A DNA stretch of 64,000 nucleotides from Thiopseudomonas denitrificans (GCF_002866065.1 NZ_LNJZ01000003.1:200667-264666), one strand, 5' to 3'. Shown: positions 42,838 through 53,700, counted from the first letter of the stretch. Translations and numbers: made by a program. Notes: generated by a model from the letters alone, not told the origin.

Positions 42838-43677
42838 TCAGTAGGACAGCCCTTTCAGGTACAGGTTGTCGTAGCAGAACTGGGTGGCCTCCATGAAGCC
42901 TTCGCCGCTGCCGCAGTCGTAGCGGGTGCCCTTGAATTTGTAGGCCAGCACGCAGCCGCGCTGGGCCTGTTTCATCAGCGCGTCGGTGATCTGGATCTCG
43001 CCGCCCTTGCCCGGTTCGGTTTCCTCGATCAGTTCGAAGATGTCCGGTGTCAGGATATAGCGGCCAATGATTGCCAGGTTGGATGGCGCGTCCTCGGCCT
43101 TGGGTTTTTCCACCATGGTGTTGACGCGGTAGATGTCGTCACGAATCATCTCGCCGGCGATCACGCCGTATTGGTGGATGTCTGCGGACGGCACTTCCTG
43201 TACGGCCACAATCGAGCAGCGGAACTGCTTGTACAGTTGTACCATCTGGCCGAGCACACCGTCACTGCCTAGGTTCAGGCACAGGTCATCGGCCAGTACC
43301 ACGGCAAAGGGCTCGTCGCCGATCAGGCGGCGGCCGGTGAGGATGGCGTGACCCAGGCCTTTCATTTCCACCTGGCGGGTGTAGGAAAAGGTGCAGTTGT
43401 CCATCAGGTGGCGGATGCCGCGCAGGTAATCCTCCTTGTCGGTACCCTCGATTTGCGATTCCAGCTCGTAGCTGATATCAAAGTGGTCCTCGATGGCCCG
43501 CTTGTTGCGGCCGGTGACGATGGCCATGTCATGAATGCCGGCCTCAAGGGCCTCTTCCACGCCGTACTGGATCAGCGGCTTGTTGACGATGGGCAGCATT
43601 TCCTTGGGCATGGCCTTGGTGGCGGGCAGAAAGCGGGTGCCGTAACCGGCAGCGGGGAACAGGCATTTCTTGATCAT
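42838..43677 (-). CDS. galU: UTP-glucose-1-phosphate uridylyltransferase GalU
   Basis: A 279-residue enzyme making UDP-glucose from UTP and glucose-1-phosphate, a precursor of LPS and exopolysaccharide. The nucleotide-binding signature AAGYGTRFLPATKAMPKEML lies near 9-28. FAVVLADDL, GVIAG and VEKPKAEDAPSNLAIIGRYIL are family stretches, and the length is normal. The reading direction is toward the methyltransferase gene. A single gene, with an upstream region shared with the REC-EAL operon. Confidence 0.97.
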   Translation of the reverse strand: MIKKCLFPAAGYGTRFLPATKAMPKEMLPIVNKPLIQYGVEEALEAGIHDMAIVTGRNKRAIEDHFDISYELESQIEGTDKEDYLRGIRHLMDNCTFSYTRQVEMKGLGHAILTGRRLIGDEPFAVVLADDLCLNLGSDGVLGQMVQLYKQFRCSIVAVQEVPSADIHQYGVIAGEMIRDDIYRVNTMVEKPKAEDAPSNLAIIGRYILTPDIFELIEETEPGKGGEIQITDALMKQAQRGCVLAYKFKGTRYDCGSGEGFMEATQFCYDNLYLKGLSY

Positions 43678-43819
43678 GGCGGGGGTCCTGAAAATGATCG
43701 CGGGAGTATAACCAATACGGGCGTTTATTGCCTCTGGTCAATGGTTGTCGCTTCCATCTTTAAGAATAATAACCGTTTGAAAATACGGTACGTGCCCAGT
43801 ATGGTATATCACTAAAAAA

Positions 43820-43833
43820 CTGATTCGAATCAG
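43820..43833. promoter_or_regulatory. 14-base perfect palindrome upstream of the REC-EAL operon
   Basis: CTGATTCGAATCAG is a perfect palindrome 60 bases before the REC-EAL ATG. A second inverted pair, ACCGT and ACGGT with an 8-base spacer, lies at about 43771-43788. Either could be a regulator site for the operon or for galU. The cognate regulator is unknown. Confidence 0.45.
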
Positions 43834-43892
43834 TGCGGCATGACTGAGAACAATAATTATATGCTTGTAATAATTCAAACAAGGATCGGGTA

Positions 43893-46085
43893 ATGGCTGC
43901 TGATAAGGACGTACTGGTATTCCTTGACGATGAGACAGTCGCAGAGTCGTACGAAGAGCAGGCCGTCTGGCCGGTGCTGCTGGTTGATGACGAGCCGGAT
44001 GTCCATGCCGCCACTGAAATGGCTTTGCGCAACCTTCGCTTTGAAGGCGGTACCCTGGCCTTTACCCATGCCTACAGCGATGCCGAAGCCCGCAAGATTT
44101 TGCAGCAAAGCCCGCCTTTTGCGGTTGCAGTCATTGATGTGGTGATGGAGCGTGAAGATGCGGGGCTGGAGCTGGTGCGCTACATCCGCGAAGAGCTGCG
44201 GGATACCAGTTTGCGCATTGTCTTGCGCACTGGCCAGCCGGGCTATGCACCTGAAATCAGTACCATCCAGAATTACGATATCAATGATTATCGCACCAAG
44301 AGCGAACTGACCCAGACCCGGCTGTTCAGCAGCATGACCATGGCCATCCGTTCGTATGCCCAGATCAGGCAGATCGAGGCAAGTCGTTCCGGGCTGGAAA
44401 AGATACTTGATGCTGCCCGCGAGCTGGGGCGTCCGTCCGGCCTGCACCAGTTTTCCCGTGGCCTGCTGACCCAGCTGTGTGCCTTGCTCAGAGTTGATTG
44501 TGACAGCCTGGTTTGTGCCGCCATCCGGCCCTCGACGCAACAGCCTTATGTGCTGGCGGCTGCTGGCCGGTACAGTGACTGGGTGGGCATGCCCCTGCAC
44601 GACCTGCCCAATTCCGGCATGCGGACCCGTCTCGAGCAAAGCCTGGTGCAGCGCCGGCACTTGCTTGATGGCGAGCTGAGCCTGTTTCTGGGCGGCACCG
44701 AGGGCCAGGCGCTGGCGGCCTACCTTAACATCGAGCGTGAACTGGACAGCATCGAGCAGCAGCTATTGAAGGTGTTTTGCAGCAACATGTCGGCGGCTTT
44801 CGAAAATTTGCAGCTGTATCTGGACATCGAAACCCTGGCCTTTCAGGATACGCTGGTCGGCCTGCCCAACCGCAATGCCCTGCTCAGGATGCTGGAGCAG
44901 GAGCAGGCAGAAGGGCGAACCCTGGCCCTGATCGATCTGGACAACTTTGCCGACATCAACAATATTCTCGACGAGAATTTTGGCGATGCCGTCCTCCAAG
45001 CGGTGGCGGCACGACTGGGTGAGCGCACATCTGACGACACTATGGTGGCGCGGCTGGCCAGCAACCTGTTCGGGCTTTACGGTACCGAAGCCGAAGTCAA
45101 CCCGCAGGTGATTGAAGCGCTGTTTGCCGAGCCCTTCGCCATTTCCAATGGCGAGTCGCTGCGTCTGTCAGCCACCAGCGGGCTGGTACGGACCGATGGC
45201 AAATGCGGTGCCGAGTTGTTGAAAAATGCCGGTGCTGCCCTGAAACAGGCGAAACGCCTGTTGCGGGGTAAATCCCTCTACTTCCGCGCCGAGCAAAGCC
45301 GCGCCGCACGGGACCGCATCAACATGCTGCAGATGCTGCGCAGCGCCCTGTCCGAACAGCATCTTGAGCTGTATTACCAGCCCTTCATTCGCCTGCACGA
45401 CCGCGAGGTGGTGGGGGCCGAATGCCTGTTGCGCTGGCGCACGCCCGATGGCCAGTTCATTGCGCCGGATGTGTTCATTCCGATTGCCGAGCAGTCGGGC
45501 CTGATGATTGCCATTGGTGAATGGGTGCTGCGCACGGCACTGAACTGGCGTGCGGCAATGAATGGACGTGTGGCACCTGATTTCCGTGTGGCGGTGAATA
45601 TTTCCCATGCGCAGTTTGCCGAACCGAGCTTTGTCGGCAATCTGTTACGCATCTTGCGTGAAGCCGGGGTGCCCGGCTACCAGCTCGAGCTTGAGCTGAC
45701 CGAGTCGGTGGCGATTGAGAACTTTGAACGTCTCAAAGCCAAGCTGGAGCAGATCCAGGCCGAGGGCATCGAGATTGCCATGGATGATTTTGGTACCGGC
45801 TACTCGTCTCTCAGTGTGCTGCAGCGGCTCCATCTGAACCGTCTGAAAATTGACCGCAGTTTTGTCAGTGGCGAGGAAAGTAGCGGCAGTTTCAGCATGG
45901 TAGAAACCATCATCGCCATGGCTGATCACCTGCAGCTGAAAACCATTGCCGAGGGCATTGAAACGGAAAGCCAGTGCGCGGCCCTGCTGGCATCCGGTTG
46001 CCAGGATGGACAGGGTTATCTGTTTGCCCGCCCCATGTCCGAGGCCGACTTTAGCTCCTGGCTGGAAGCCCGGGCCGGAGGCTAG
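43893..46085 (+). CDS. Response regulator with DUF3369, degenerate GGDEF and EAL domains (c-di-GMP phosphodiesterase)
   Basis: A 730-residue protein. Order: receiver domain (about 26-150; VLLVDDEP and VAVIDVVMERED with the phospho-Asp), DUF3369 GAF-like domain (about 165-320), GGDEF-like domain (about 330-480) and EAL domain (about 490-720). The GGDEF site reads ASNLF, so no cyclase activity is expected. The EAL domain keeps ECL, NISH, ELTES, DDFGTGYSS, KIDRSFV and EGIET, so it should hydrolyse c-di-GMP. AAGGAT precedes the ATG. It begins an operon with a periplasmic binding protein and a sensor kinase, its likely phosphodonor. Confidence 0.9.
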   Translation: MAADKDVLVFLDDETVAESYEEQAVWPVLLVDDEPDVHAATEMALRNLRFEGGTLAFTHAYSDAEARKILQQSPPFAVAVIDVVMEREDAGLELVRYIREELRDTSLRIVLRTGQPGYAPEISTIQNYDINDYRTKSELTQTRLFSSMTMAIRSYAQIRQIEASRSGLEKILDAARELGRPSGLHQFSRGLLTQLCALLRVDCDSLVCAAIRPSTQQPYVLAAAGRYSDWVGMPLHDLPNSGMRTRLEQSLVQRRHLLDGELSLFLGGTEGQALAAYLNIERELDSIEQQLLKVFCSNMSAAFENLQLYLDIETLAFQDTLVGLPNRNALLRMLEQEQAEGRTLALIDLDNFADINNILDENFGDAVLQAVAARLGERTSDDTMVARLASNLFGLYGTEAEVNPQVIEALFAEPFAISNGESLRLSATSGLVRTDGKCGAELLKNAGAALKQAKRLLRGKSLYFRAEQSRAARDRINMLQMLRSALSEQHLELYYQPFIRLHDREVVGAECLLRWRTPDGQFIAPDVFIPIAEQSGLMIAIGEWVLRTALNWRAAMNGRVAPDFRVAVNISHAQFAEPSFVGNLLRILREAGVPGYQLELELTESVAIENFERLKAKLEQIQAEGIEIAMDDFGTGYSSLSVLQRLHLNRLKIDRSFVSGEESSGSFSMVETIIAMADHLQLKTIAEGIETESQCAALLASGCQDGQGYLFARPMSEADFSSWLEARAGG

Positions 46086-46088
46086 GCA

Positions 46089-47147
46089 ATGCGCTGGCAC
46101 ATGCGCCGGATAGCCTGTTGGCTATTGTTGTCGGTCAGCGTCCATGCGTCTGCATCCGGGAGCGAACCCTGGCAGGTCGGTGTGCTCTACTGGTCGGACA
46201 CCATTGCCAGCCAGCAGGTCATGCGGCGCGGGCTGGAGCAGGAAGCCGAGCGCATCAACCAGCAGGCGCGGGCTACCGGCCAGCGTGGGGTGCGGTTGCA
46301 CACCATGGTCGCAGGCGATGGCAGCGAGGGAATTGAGCGGCAAATCTGGCAAATGCGGATGATGGTGGACAACAACCCTCCGGATATCATCATCGTGCAG
46401 CCGACTGACAACGCCGCGTTGATTGAACCACTGCAGCGGGCCAACCTGGCCGGTATTCCGGTAGTCGCTTATGACCAGTACATCAGTGGTGGCGTACTGG
46501 CCTCCTATGTCACGTCGGACAACCACCAGGCCGGCTATCTGGGTGGCGAGTATATTGCATCGCTGTTTGCCCGGCAGCGGCCGCTGCGGCTGGTGCTGGT
46601 CGAATACCCGTTGGTGTCGTCAACCGTTGAGCGGGTCAATGGCTTTCTTGACGGGCTGCAGGCGGCCGGGGTGGATTACCACATCCTGCAAAGCTACCAG
46701 GCCGTACAACCGCAAGAGGGTGTGCAGGCTGCGCGGGATCTGCTGCGGGATTTTCCGGACAAGGGCAGTGTTGATGTGGTGTTTACCGTCAACAACGGTG
46801 CCGGCCTGAGCCTGGTGGAGACGCTGGTTGCTGCCGGCCGTAGCGAAATCATCCACGCCACGGTGGATGGCGATCCGGGCTCGGTAGACAACATTCGTGA
46901 CGGCAACCTGACCCGGATTGACAGTGCCCAGTTTTGTGCCCTGATGGGCGGCACTGCCCTGCAGCATGCATATCGGGTGTTGCAGGGCGAGGCAGTGCCG
47001 CGACAGGTGATCATTCCGGCTTTTCCGGTGACGATGGAAACCCTGGAACTCTATCCGGGCTGGCAAGGCAGTTTGCCGCCGAGCTTTACCAAACCTTGGC
47101 CTTCGACATCCAGACAGTGGCAAAACCGGCTCAGGGAAGGTGACTGA
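46089..47147 (+). CDS. Periplasmic binding protein (sugar/AI-2-like type I fold), sensor partner
   Basis: A 352-residue protein with a signal peptide (RIACWLLLSVSVHASA) and a type I periplasmic binding fold resembling ribose, TorT or LuxP proteins: VGVLYWSDTIASQQVMRRGLEQE, PPDIIIVQPTDNAAL, GIPVVAYDQYISG and VDVVFTVNNGAGLSLVETL. No ABC transporter follows. Its stop overlaps the start of a sensor kinase (TGATG), so it probably presents a ligand to that kinase, as TorT does for TorS or LuxP for LuxQ. The ligand is unknown. Confidence 0.85.
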   Translation: MRWHMRRIACWLLLSVSVHASASGSEPWQVGVLYWSDTIASQQVMRRGLEQEAERINQQARATGQRGVRLHTMVAGDGSEGIERQIWQMRMMVDNNPPDIIIVQPTDNAALIEPLQRANLAGIPVVAYDQYISGGVLASYVTSDNHQAGYLGGEYIASLFARQRPLRLVLVEYPLVSSTVERVNGFLDGLQAAGVDYHILQSYQAVQPQEGVQAARDLLRDFPDKGSVDVVFTVNNGAGLSLVETLVAAGRSEIIHATVDGDPGSVDNIRDGNLTRIDSAQFCALMGGTALQHAYRVLQGEAVPRQVIIPAFPVTMETLELYPGWQGSLPPSFTKPWPSTSRQWQNRLREGD

Positions 47148-49813
47148 TGGAACGTGACGATTACGGCAATATCGACCGGCGCCTCGCGCTGGCGTACGGA
47201 TTGTTGATTCTTGGCCTGATGCTGGGTGTGATGGTCGCAACCGGCTGGTATTTCCACAAGGCGATGGAACGCGAGCAGAACCGGTTGGCCGGGCTGGTGA
47301 CCAGCGTGCTGGCGGACTCGCTGGGCAAGGTCAGCTTTAGTGGTACCCACCGGATGCGATTGCTGATCGGTGAGTTGCAGGATAAATATCAGGATCTGTC
47401 CTATATCCGTTTGCTGAACCCCGCTGGCGAGGTCGTGGCCAGTAGCGGACAGCTTCTCGAAACGCCGCAGGACAAAGAAGCCGGACAGGAATTTTTCCGC
47501 GCTCTGCTCGATCATCCGGATACCTTGCTGAACCGGCGGCTGACAGAAGGAAAAGAGCGCGTGCGCGAGGTGGGCATGGCCTACCGTGGCGGCTTCGATA
47601 ATCGCTTGCAGGGGGTGCTGCTGCTGGGCATCAGCGAGACTGGCACCCATAGTGCTCTGGTCGAGGGTTTGTTGTATGTCCTGCTGCTGCTGGTCGCCCT
47701 GCTGGGTGTTGGCATGCTGGCAACACACTTTATCAGCCGTCACTTTGCCTTGCCCGTGCGTAAACTTGCACATGAACGCGCTGAGGGCGAGCGGCGTCTG
47801 GGTTTTGTACTGAATGCCATTGACTGCGCCATCTGGGAGTGGGATCTGGCTACCAACCAGGTCACCCTTGATGAGCACTGGGCAGAAATGCTGGGTTACC
47901 GGCTGGAAGAGCTGGAGCCAATCACCAGCGATACTGCGCGCCGGCTGACCCATCCTGGTGAAGTGGAAGATAATGCGGCACGAGTCTGGGCCCACCTGAA
48001 CGGACAGACTGAACGTTACATCAGCGAAACGCGTGCACTGCACAAGAACGGAGACTGGGTCTGGGTGCGTGACAACGGGATGGTGACTGAGCGGGACGAG
48101 AATGGCCGGCCACTTAAAATGATCGGAGCGCGTCAGGACATCACTGCCAGAAAACGGGTTGAACAGGCGGCATTGCAGGAAAGTGAGCGTTTTAAGGCCC
48201 TGATCAAGGCATCTGATACCGGTGTCTGGGAGTGGGATGCGCAACAACAGGCATTGTGGTGTGGTGCCGAATACTTCAGTATGCTGGGGCGCGACATGGC
48301 CGAGTTTGCCGGCATTACAGACCTGCAGGTGGTCTGGGACGAACTGCTGCATCCGGAGGACAGGGACGAAGCGGTACGCAAGTTTGCCGACTATCTGGCC
48401 GGTGACACCATGCAACTATATGAGAACGAATTCCGCATGCGGCATGCCGATGGCAGCTGGGTCTGGATTTCGTCGCGCGGCCGGACGCTGCCCGATGCCG
48501 ATGGCAAACCGACGGCGCTGACGGTCGGTGCCCACATCAATGTGACCTCCCTGAAAGAGGCCCAAGCGTCGTTGCTGGAAAGCCAGCAACAGTTGCAGGT
48601 CATCAGTGACAGCATCCCGGATAGCATGGTGTATCGGATCGAGTGTGGTTTCAATGGAGAGCACCGCCGCTTCACCTACGTCAGCCGGGGTGTGGAACAG
48701 CTGCATGGCATCAACGTGGAGCAGGCCCTGGCCGATGCGCAACGGGTATACGAGCAATTCATTATTGATGCCGAGAGCATGGCTGCCTATGAAGCAGAGT
48801 GCATCGCTGAAATGAAAACCTTCCGCATGGAGACCGAAATTATCCGGCCGGATGGCGAACACCGCTGGATGTTACTGATTTCGTCACCAAGGAGACTGCC
48901 TAATGGCTATCTGGTATTTGATGGCATCGAGCTGGACATCACCGGGCGGCGGCAGCAAGAACAGAAGATCATGGAACTCAATACCACCCTGGAAAAACGG
49001 GTGGCTGAACGCACGGCCGAGCTGAGCGCAACCCTCGACAATCTGCAGCGCGCCCAGGAAGAGTTGCTGCAAAGCGAGAAGCTGGCCTCGCTGGGGGCGC
49101 TGGTGGCTGGAGTTGCACACGAGCTGAATACCCCTATTGGCAACGCGCTGATGGTGGCAACATCCTTCGACTTCGCCCGTAAACAGCTGGAGCAGGGGAT
49201 GCAGCAGGGGCTGACCCGCAGTGCGTTGCAGGATTTCCTCAATGAAGTCAGGGATGGCAGCCAGATCATCGAACGTAATCTGGCCCGCTCGGCCGAGCTG
49301 ATCAGCAGCTTCAAGCAACTGGCCGTCGATCAGACCAGTTATCAGCGCCGCCCGTTCGGGCTCAGGACCCTCAGCCATGAAATCGTCACCACGTTGCAAC
49401 CGACATTGCGCAAGACGCCTTTCATCTTGCGTAACGAGCTGAGTGAAGACGTGGTGCTGGACAGTTACCCCGGCCCGCTGGGGCAAGTCCTGATCAACCT
49501 GATCAATAATGCGCTGACCCACGCCTTTATAGGCCGGGAGCAAGGGATCATTCGTCTGGGCTGCCTGATGGAGGGGGAGAACGTGCATATCACGGTCTGT
49601 GATGATGGCGTCGGGATCGGGGAGCAGCAGCAAAAAAAGATTTTTGATCCCTTTTTCACCACCCAGTTGGGCAAGGGGGGCTCAGGGCTGGGCCTGCATA
49701 TTGTATACACGCTGGTCACCGGCCTGCTGGGCGGTCGCATCGAAGTGCGCAGCAACCCGGATGAGGGTACCTGTTTTACCCTGATATTGCCGGTGGTGGC
49801 ACCGCAATATTAA
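47147..49813 (+). CDS. PAS-containing sensor histidine kinase
   Basis: An 888-residue membrane kinase. A helix near 18-40 and another near 178-200 bound a periplasmic domain of about 140 residues. Three PAS domains follow (about 215-340, 345-465 and 475-600), then a coiled coil (MELNTTLEKRVAERTAEL). The phospho-acceptor is His658 in GVAHELNTPIGNAL, and the ATPase domain has DDGVGIG and GGSGLGLHIVYTL. There is no receiver domain, so phosphate must go to a separate regulator, most simply the REC-EAL protein two genes upstream. Translationally coupled to the binding protein gene. Confidence 0.9.
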   Translation: MERDDYGNIDRRLALAYGLLILGLMLGVMVATGWYFHKAMEREQNRLAGLVTSVLADSLGKVSFSGTHRMRLLIGELQDKYQDLSYIRLLNPAGEVVASSGQLLETPQDKEAGQEFFRALLDHPDTLLNRRLTEGKERVREVGMAYRGGFDNRLQGVLLLGISETGTHSALVEGLLYVLLLLVALLGVGMLATHFISRHFALPVRKLAHERAEGERRLGFVLNAIDCAIWEWDLATNQVTLDEHWAEMLGYRLEELEPITSDTARRLTHPGEVEDNAARVWAHLNGQTERYISETRALHKNGDWVWVRDNGMVTERDENGRPLKMIGARQDITARKRVEQAALQESERFKALIKASDTGVWEWDAQQQALWCGAEYFSMLGRDMAEFAGITDLQVVWDELLHPEDRDEAVRKFADYLAGDTMQLYENEFRMRHADGSWVWISSRGRTLPDADGKPTALTVGAHINVTSLKEAQASLLESQQQLQVISDSIPDSMVYRIECGFNGEHRRFTYVSRGVEQLHGINVEQALADAQRVYEQFIIDAESMAAYEAECIAEMKTFRMETEIIRPDGEHRWMLLISSPRRLPNGYLVFDGIELDITGRRQQEQKIMELNTTLEKRVAERTAELSATLDNLQRAQEELLQSEKLASLGALVAGVAHELNTPIGNALMVATSFDFARKQLEQGMQQGLTRSALQDFLNEVRDGSQIIERNLARSAELISSFKQLAVDQTSYQRRPFGLRTLSHEIVTTLQPTLRKTPFILRNELSEDVVLDSYPGPLGQVLINLINNALTHAFIGREQGIIRLGCLMEGENVHITVCDDGVGIGEQQQKKIFDPFFTTQLGKGGSGLGLHIVYTLVTGLLGGRIEVRSNPDEGTCFTLILPVVAPQY

Positions 49814-49853
49814 GGCTTCTGCGATTTTTGATACTTGCATCTACCGCTATCGC

Positions 49854-50786
49854 TCAGCTGCTGGTGCTCGGGACGTCAGCCCAGACCCAGCGATTGCGGC
49901 CTTGTGCCTTGGCCTGATACAGGGCCGCGTCGGCCTGTTCCAGTACCGCGCTATCCGGCTCGTTGCGGCAGGGCGTGAAGCTGACGCCGCCGAGGCTGAG
50001 GGTAATGTGCGGAGCGGTTGCCGACTGTGGGTGGGGCGTATTTTTTGTGCTGAGGCGCTCCAGTATGCGCTGTGCAATCTGTTGCGCCTCCGCTGCGGGG
50101 GTTTCCGGCAACAGAATGACAAACTCCTCTCCTCCATAGCGCGCGACCACATCGGCGGGGCGCTGAATGCAGGTGCTCAGCAGGGTGGCGATATCCTGCA
50201 GGACCCGGTCGCCGGCGGCGTGACCCAGGGTGTCATTGTAGTTCTTGAAGTGATCAACATCGGCCATGATCAGCGAGATGGGGTGTCCCGAACGCTGGCA
50301 GCGTGCCCATTCACGTTCGAATGCCTGGTCAAAATGCCGGCGGTTGGGTATGCCGGTCAGGCCGTCAAGCGAGGCCAGTTGTTCGAGCAGGCGGCGCTGA
50401 TGCACGATCTGCAACTGATTGCGTACCCGGGCGCGGACCACGGCAGTATGAAAAGGTTTGCCGATGTAGTCGGCCGCCCCCAGGTTCAGCCCCTGCTCTT
50501 CGTCATCCGGCGAGTTCAGACCGGTGATGAACATTACCGGGATATTCCGGGTGGCATCGTTGCGCTTGAGTTCGCGAATGGTGGCCAGCCCGTCCATGCC
50601 GGGCATCAGTACATCCAGCAGAATCAGGTCTGGCAGGTGTTCATTGGCCAGTTTGATGGCCTGTTCGCCATGCTTGGCCAGGATGATTTTGTGTTCATCA
50701 CGAAACAGCTCGGTGAGCAGTAGCCGGTTCTGTTTTTCATCATCCACGATCAGCAGCGTAAAAGTCTGGGGTTGCAAATTGATCAT
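49854..50786 (-). CDS. Response regulator with GGDEF domain (diguanylate cyclase)
   Basis: A 310-residue PleD/WspR-like regulator: receiver domain (LLIVDDEKQN; phospho-Asp in LLDVLMPGMDG), coiled linker and GGDEF domain. The active site GGEEF is at 218-222, and RPAD at 209-212 gives an intact inhibitory site. It should make c-di-GMP when phosphorylated and be limited by product. It overlaps the upstream hybrid kinase by four bases, so that kinase is its likely donor. It ends 40 bases from the convergent sensor kinase, with no evident terminator between. Confidence 0.92.
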   Translation of the reverse strand: MINLQPQTFTLLIVDDEKQNRLLLTELFRDEHKIILAKHGEQAIKLANEHLPDLILLDVLMPGMDGLATIRELKRNDATRNIPVMFITGLNSPDDEEQGLNLGAADYIGKPFHTAVVRARVRNQLQIVHQRRLLEQLASLDGLTGIPNRRHFDQAFEREWARCQRSGHPISLIMADVDHFKNYNDTLGHAAGDRVLQDIATLLSTCIQRPADVVARYGGEEFVILLPETPAAEAQQIAQRILERLSTKNTPHPQSATAPHITLSLGGVSFTPCRNEPDSAVLEQADAALYQAKAQGRNRWVWADVPSTSS

Positions 50787-53700
50787 GCGGATAGCTCCTG
50801 CACTAACTGGCGTAGCCGTGGCAGCAGGTTCAGTGCGGCCTCGTATTCGATGTCTTCAATATGATCGCGCAGCTCGATCAGGGTTGTGCTGACAGTAGCC
50901 ATGCCGGCCAGATGCTCCTGCAAGCTGTCCAGCACGGTCAGGGCCCGGGCGTCATCACTGTCAAGCAGGCTGTGCAACTGGTCTATCAACTCTGGCAGCC
51001 TGCCGGTAACCTGGGCTGTCTCTGTGCCCGGGGCGGGATGTTCCGGCTGCAGCATAGTGAATAGCTGGCAAAGCCGGTCCAGTTCGGCAGCTAATGCACC
51101 CAGCTGCGTGTCATCCGGCGCGTGCTGTTGCGCCAGTTGTTGCTCGGCGGCCAGTGCCATTGTGGCCAGTGCATCGGCCCCGATGGTGGCAGCGCCCGAC
51201 TTGAGTGAATGGGCCAAACGGCGGGCCAATGGCCAGTCTTGCATGGCAATGGACTGGGTAATAGCTTCTGCGCTGGCCGCAAATTCGCCGGGGAAGCGCT
51301 CCAGGATGCGCCGGTACAGCTCGGGCTTGTTCATGGTGTGAGTCAGCCCTTTGGCGGTATCTACGCCCGGTAGCGGCGGCAGAACCGATGCGGCGGCCAC
51401 TGCATCGGCGGGCCCGGCTGGTGTCGTGGGCCGGGCATCATCGGCAGTACGGTGTGGAATCCATTGCAGCAGTGCCCGGTAGAGAATGTCCTGATTGACC
51501 GGTTTGGTTAGGTGGTCATTCATGCCGGCCTCAAGGCTCAGTTCGCGGTCACTGGCGCGGGCGTGGGCAGTCATGGCCAGAATAGGCAGGTTGTGCAGGT
51601 GTGGCCGCTTACGGATTTCGCGGGTGGCGGTCAGGCCATCCATCTCCGGCATCTGGATATCCATCAACACCAGGTCATAGTCGTTTTCTTCGACCATGGC
51701 GATGGCCTGCAGGCCGTGCTCGGCGGTATCAACCTGTATGCCGGTCTCTTCCAGTAGAGCCAGTGCAACCAGGCGGTTCAGCTCGACATCATCCACCAGC
51801 AAAATACGGGCATGACGGATGGGGCTGAAATCATGGACTGTGGATGCTTCCTGCGTAGCCGGTGGCAGGCTGGCCCGGCTCAGGCCCATGCTTTCAAGAA
51901 TGCTTTCCTGCAGCGCGGAGCGGTTGACCGGCTTGGTCAGGATGTGTTTCAAGCCGACATTGTCAACCAGCCCGAACAGCTTTTCGTAGCTGCCAGCGGT
52001 GACCATCAGGATGGCCGGGGCCTGGTTGTGCAGGCTGCTGTTGATGTGGCGGGCAGTTTCAATGCCGTCCATGCCCGGCATCAGCCAGTCAAGCAAGATT
52101 AGCTGGAACGGATCGCCGGCAGCGCTGGCCTGCTGCAGCATGTGCAAGCCCTGCTCTCCGCTGTCTGCCGTTTCTGTGCGCATGCCCAGCTCTTCCAGCA
52201 TGGCTTGCAGAATGTCGCGGGCGCTGGCGTTGTCATCAATGATCAGTGCCCGTTGTTGTTTGAGCGTGTAACCGGACGCTTGCTGGTGAGCACGCCGCTC
52301 GCTGGCGATATCACAAGGAATGTCGAAGGTGAAGGTGCTGCCGATACCGAATTGGCTGTCGACGCTGATAGTGCCACCCATCAGGCCAACCAGCTGGTCG
52401 CAGATCGCCAGCCCAAGGCCGCTGCCACCAAAACGGCGGGTCATGCTGCCGTCAACCTGGGTAAAAGGGGTGAACAGGGTTTCCAGTTTTTCGGACGGAA
52501 TGCCCATGCCGGTATCCCGCACGCTGAAGCGCAGCCTGTCATGTTTGCTGTCAGGAGCTGAAATGCGCTCGACTCGTACTACCACTTCGCCCGTTTCGGT
52601 GAACTTGATGGCGTTGCTGATCAGGTTGATCAGTACCTGGCGCAGACGCAGTGGATCACCGTAAATGCGTTCGGGAACATCGGCAGCCTGATGCAACAGC
52701 AGCTCCAGCCCGCGCTGCTGGGCGCGCAGGGCCAGCTGGCTGGAAACATCACGGAAGATCTGCTCCAGTGCAAAGGGGATGTGTTCCACTTCCAGCTTGC
52801 CCGCCTCGATCCGCGAGTAGTCGAGGATGTCGTTGATCAGGCCGAGCAGCATGTCCGAGGCAGAGAGCACCTGCTCTTGCTGTTGGCGCTGGTGCTCGTT
52901 CAGGCCGCTGTTCAGCAACAGCTGGCCAAGCCCGACAATGGCATTCATTGGTGTGCGGATTTCGTGGCTCATGCGGGCCAGAAAGTCGGATTTGGCCCGG
53001 CTGGCCTCGTTGGCGGCATCCACCGCCACGACCAGCTCGCGGGTGCGCTGCTCAACCTGTTCTTCCAGTCCCTGGCGATAGCGCTCCAGCTCCCGGTCAC
53101 GGGTTTGCAGCGAGTCGATCATGTGGTTGAGGCTGCTGCCCAGTTGCGCCAGTTCGTCTTCGCCGGTGACGTGGATGCGGTCAGCCAGTTGCGGGTTGTC
53201 CGCCATGGCGCTGGTCAGCCGGCTCATTTCCTGCAGTGGCGAGGCCATGCGGCGGGCCGCCTGGTTGGCGAACAGTAGCAAAATGATCAGCAGTGCGGAC
53301 AGATACAGCGCCGTTTTCAGGGCCATTTGCCGGATGGCGTGCTGCATCGGTGCAAGGCTGCCGATGATTTCCAGATATGCCTCATTGCTGTCACCCGGAA
53401 CGGGGGCCCAGACCAGCAGCCGGTTATCGCTGAACCTGAAGGTTTCTCCGGAACGCTGTGGTGCATCGGTGAGCTCGAAATCTGCGGCCAGTCGGGGTGA
53501 CTGATAACGGGCAAACAGGATGCGGTTGCTATCGGTGTAGAAGCTGGCTTGCAGAATGGCCGGGTTGTTTTCCAGTGAATGCAGCAGGCGGCTGGCCTCT
53601 CGCGGGTCCTGAAAGTCGATGGCGGCCTGGCTGTTGTGGGCAATCAGGCTGGCCTGGGCCTGCAGCGAGGCTTGCCATTCGGCGCGGATCAGATGCGTTT

